Source of the DNA: Prostheceraeus crozeri
Lineage: Eukaryota; Platyhelminthes; Polycladida; Euryleptidae
Reading direction: 5' to 3'
Length of the DNA stretch: 64,000 bases
NCBI GenBank assembly: GCA_907163375.1
Contig: CAJQUW010014750.1
Coordinates: 1 to 64,000 of the forward strand
Below, piece by piece: positions 61,501 through 64,000 of this stretch (the stretch's first letter is position 1; every line of letters starts with the position of its first letter). A program made the translations under genes and the position numbers. Under the pieces are notes generated by a model. The model saw only the letters and a program-made list of their open reading frames with translations. It did no database searches and had not been told where the DNA came from.

Positions 61501-64000
61501 CCAACCCAACTCCTTACCCACCACAAAACAATGCACAAAACCATCACACCACAGCCAAAAAAAAACCACCCAAAACAACACTTAACAAACCCCCAATTTT
61601 TTTTATTTTTTTTATTTTCACCACATCTAAAAAAGCATCCCAAAACCCACAAAACAAACCAAAACCGCAAAAACACCATAAAACACTCACACCAACCCAA
61701 CCAAACCAACCCCTCACCCAAAACAAACCAAAAAAAACACAACAACACAAACATACGCATAGATAAAACGTACACACAACCACACACCAATCAAAAACAA
61801 AACCCAAAAACACAACCCCACCAACTGTCATCGGGCTTGCAGGCCGGCTTTTCCTTTTTTTTTATTATTTTATTTTTTTTTTTTTATTTTATATTTTTTC
61901 CTTCAAACAACTAAAAAAAAAACAACATACAAAATCACCACAAACAACAAAAACCACAACACGCCAAACACGAAAACAAATCACAACCGCAATACACACG
62001 AAACACAAACCAAAACACACACACACTCAATCATCCACACAATCAACCCACACAAAACCACACCAGAAACATCACAACAAAACAACCACACCCAAACAAC
62101 CTAAAAAACAAACCAACCCACAAATTTTTACACTTGTTTTGTTTTTTTTTTATCCTACAAAACCAACCCAAAACAAAAAACAGCAACCCCAAAGCCAACA
62201 AAACAAAACCCAAACTAAGAAACAACCAAACCACAAAAAAACCGAAAACCAACAAACAAGCAAACAAACAAAACAATCCCACAAAACCTAAAACAAAAAA
62301 ACAAACCCCAAACCCAACCGAAACCGCACCATTAAACAAAACACACACCCAAACCCTCCGCACAACCAAAATCATAAAAACACCAAAAAACTAATCAATC
62401 CCCCAAAACACCCAAAAATAAGCCTAACCATTAACATAAACCAACAAAAAAATCACACAACCCCAACAGAGCAACACCACCACCACCCACCCACCCCCAC
62501 AAACAACCAACCAACAAAATATAAACGCGACTGCCCCCCGCCCAAGCAATCACAACAGAAACCCCAAAACCCCCACCAATCCAAACCCAACACCTAAAAA
62601 CCCTATATATTATTCTATTTTTTATTCAACCGCGCGCCCTGACACCAAAACAAAACATCCTCCCATCCACCCAAAAAAACCCAAAAACATACAAACCACC
62701 CACACCCACAAACAAACCAAAAAGGCTAAATCAACCCCACCAAACCCCCAAAACATACCACAGCAAACACAACCCAACCACCTTAACACTCAACAAAACC
62801 CCAAAACACAAACCAACATACACACACCTCTCAAACACAACATTACAAATTTTTTTTTTTACTCATCCCCCAACACAAAAACCCAACAACCCACACCCCA
62901 AACAGCCAACCAACCAAGAACACACAAACCACCAAGGAACAACACACAGCACCCATCAAACGCTCACAACAACAAACGCCACAAAGCACCACACAAACCC
63001 CCATCCACACAACCAAATAAAAATAACACCCAAGCCATAACAAATAGCAACATAACCCACTCAAACACCCACAGACAAATCCACCAAATCCACAACACAC
63101 CCACCACCACCAGCCAACACCAACAACCCCACAAAACACAAAACCACACAATTCCTACAACAAACCCAAAAAACAACACCACACCCCCCAACTAACATCC
63201 AATACACCACAAACCAACCTACCACCCCCACAAACCCCACCAACCAAAACACAAACCCCCACACCCCCACATACCAAATAACCCCCCAACAAACACAAAC
63301 CACCACCCACAAACGCAGAGCCCCTAAAAACAAACCACTACACGACACAGACACACCAACCACAATAACCACCAAAAAAACCCAAACCCCCCACCACACC
63401 CCCACAAACCACACCATCCAAAAAACAACCCACCCTACCCCACACCACCCCAAAACAACAGCCACACACCACAATACCCACCCACCCACACCGACCCCCA
63501 CAACGCCAAACCTCAACCCACGACCCCAACAAACAACCCAACCCCACACCAACCCCAAAACCAATCCCCAATACTAACCAAACCTAACCCAAGCCCACCC
63601 TCAAAAACAACCATCCTCACCCCACAAACCCCCACACCCCCATCCCGAACAACATTCCACCAAACCCAAGTCACCACAGCCAACCAAAACAACCCAAAAA
63701 CAACCACCCCCTCAAACTCACATCCCACACCCACACAAGCTCAAAAAATCACCCCCACCACAAACACTCCACAAAATAAAACAAACCCGCCATTAGCACC
63801 ACAAAAGATAAACCCCAAAAAACACAACACTCCCCACCCCACACACCAAACCATACCTAAACCCACAAACAAAACCAACCGACAACACTCACCCCACACA
63901 ATCAAAACTTCTTTTTCAACAACAACCAAACAACCCACCACACACCCCACCAAACCACAACCCACAAAACAAAACAAAACAAACACATCCACCCCACACG
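58568..64000. repeat. A/C-only low-complexity tract with poly-T islands
   Basis: From about 58672 to the window end, the plus strand is almost entirely A and C (roughly nine bases in ten or more in lines I inspected) with G nearly absent and T mostly in runs. There is no short tandem period; the A/C order looks irregular. Poly-T or T-rich islands lie near 58568-58670, 58965, 59300-59345, 60222, 61370, 61432, 61598, 61850-61905, 62127, 62608 and 62845, and a C20 run at 60232-60251. No genes. Long open frames appear on the minus strand only because a G/T-only strand cannot spell a stop codon. Either an assembly or base-calling artefact or a very unusual simple-sequence region. Confidence 0.9.

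Noticed and set aside
58625-63992. Many long minus-strand open frames rich in Val, Gly, Trp, Phe and Cys
   Set aside because: All stop codons contain A, and the minus strand here is nearly all G and T, so long frames arise automatically. Composition is not protein-like.
1-64000. CRISPR arrays, operons, Shine-Dalgarno sites
   Set aside because: The window is eukaryotic (spliced genes, animal transposons), and no regularly spaced direct repeats of CRISPR type are present.

Overview
This is eukaryotic, A+T-rich animal DNA with long introns and many transposon remnants. It carries two confidently identified multi-exon genes, one intronless gene, and at its right end a compact virus-like gene cluster that runs into a very unusual A/C-only tract. 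Bilaterian-type genes (STMND1 and KDSR orthologues) point to an invertebrate animal. All three host genes have a consensus 3' splice site 2-10 nt upstream of the ATG, which fits a lineage with spliced-leader trans-splicing such as tunicates. That lineage call is inference with low confidence.

Layout. (1) 2279-20474, minus strand: a complete six-exon stathmin-domain gene (STMND1-like, 327 aa). All five exon junctions are in phase. Its introns hold an 8-bp-TSD MITE (3184-3606), one copy of a long palindromic repeat (about 5085-5925; a second copy at 132-1310 lies downstream of the gene), a perfect 84-bp-arm hairpin (7536-7720) and a hAT element (17850-18215). (2) 20.5-34.1 kb: no convincing gene. 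It holds a 2.3-kb hAT element with a perfect 8-bp TSD (28635-30972), a diverged tandem repeat (26.58-27.04 kb), a TATA-containing GC-richer patch (31.25 kb) and a TA-flanked MITE (32713-33560). (3) 34132-44948, plus strand: a complete four-exon 3-ketodihydrosphingosine reductase gene (KDSR, 334 aa) with SDR motifs and a C-terminal dilysine ER-retrieval signal. Its introns hold a hAT remnant, a Tc1-like remnant, a tRNA-like hairpin, a LINE fragment and a mariner nested inside a second element. (4) 48315-48941, minus: an intronless 208-aa protein with five copies of an EVxEIxxRLxxFD..PP repeat, function unknown. (5) 50.5-53.2 kb: a MULE-like element with a 10-bp TSD and a decayed Harbinger with MADF and transposase parts. 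(6) About 55.15-58.57 kb: a virus-like (Polinton/adintovirus-type) segment of at least six small, closely packed, same-strand open frames, including a DEDD-exonuclease-like protein, two Cys/His zinc-binding proteins and a basic protein ending in QKGGF. (7) 58.57-64.0 kb: sequence almost wholly A and C on the plus strand, broken by poly-T runs. It has no recognisable genes and may be an assembly or base-calling artefact.

The two recognised host genes do not form a pathway together. KDSR acts in sphingolipid synthesis at the ER, and STMND1 is predicted to be a membrane-anchored stathmin-family protein. The most unusual material is the virus-like cluster and the strand-asymmetric A/C tract that truncates it.
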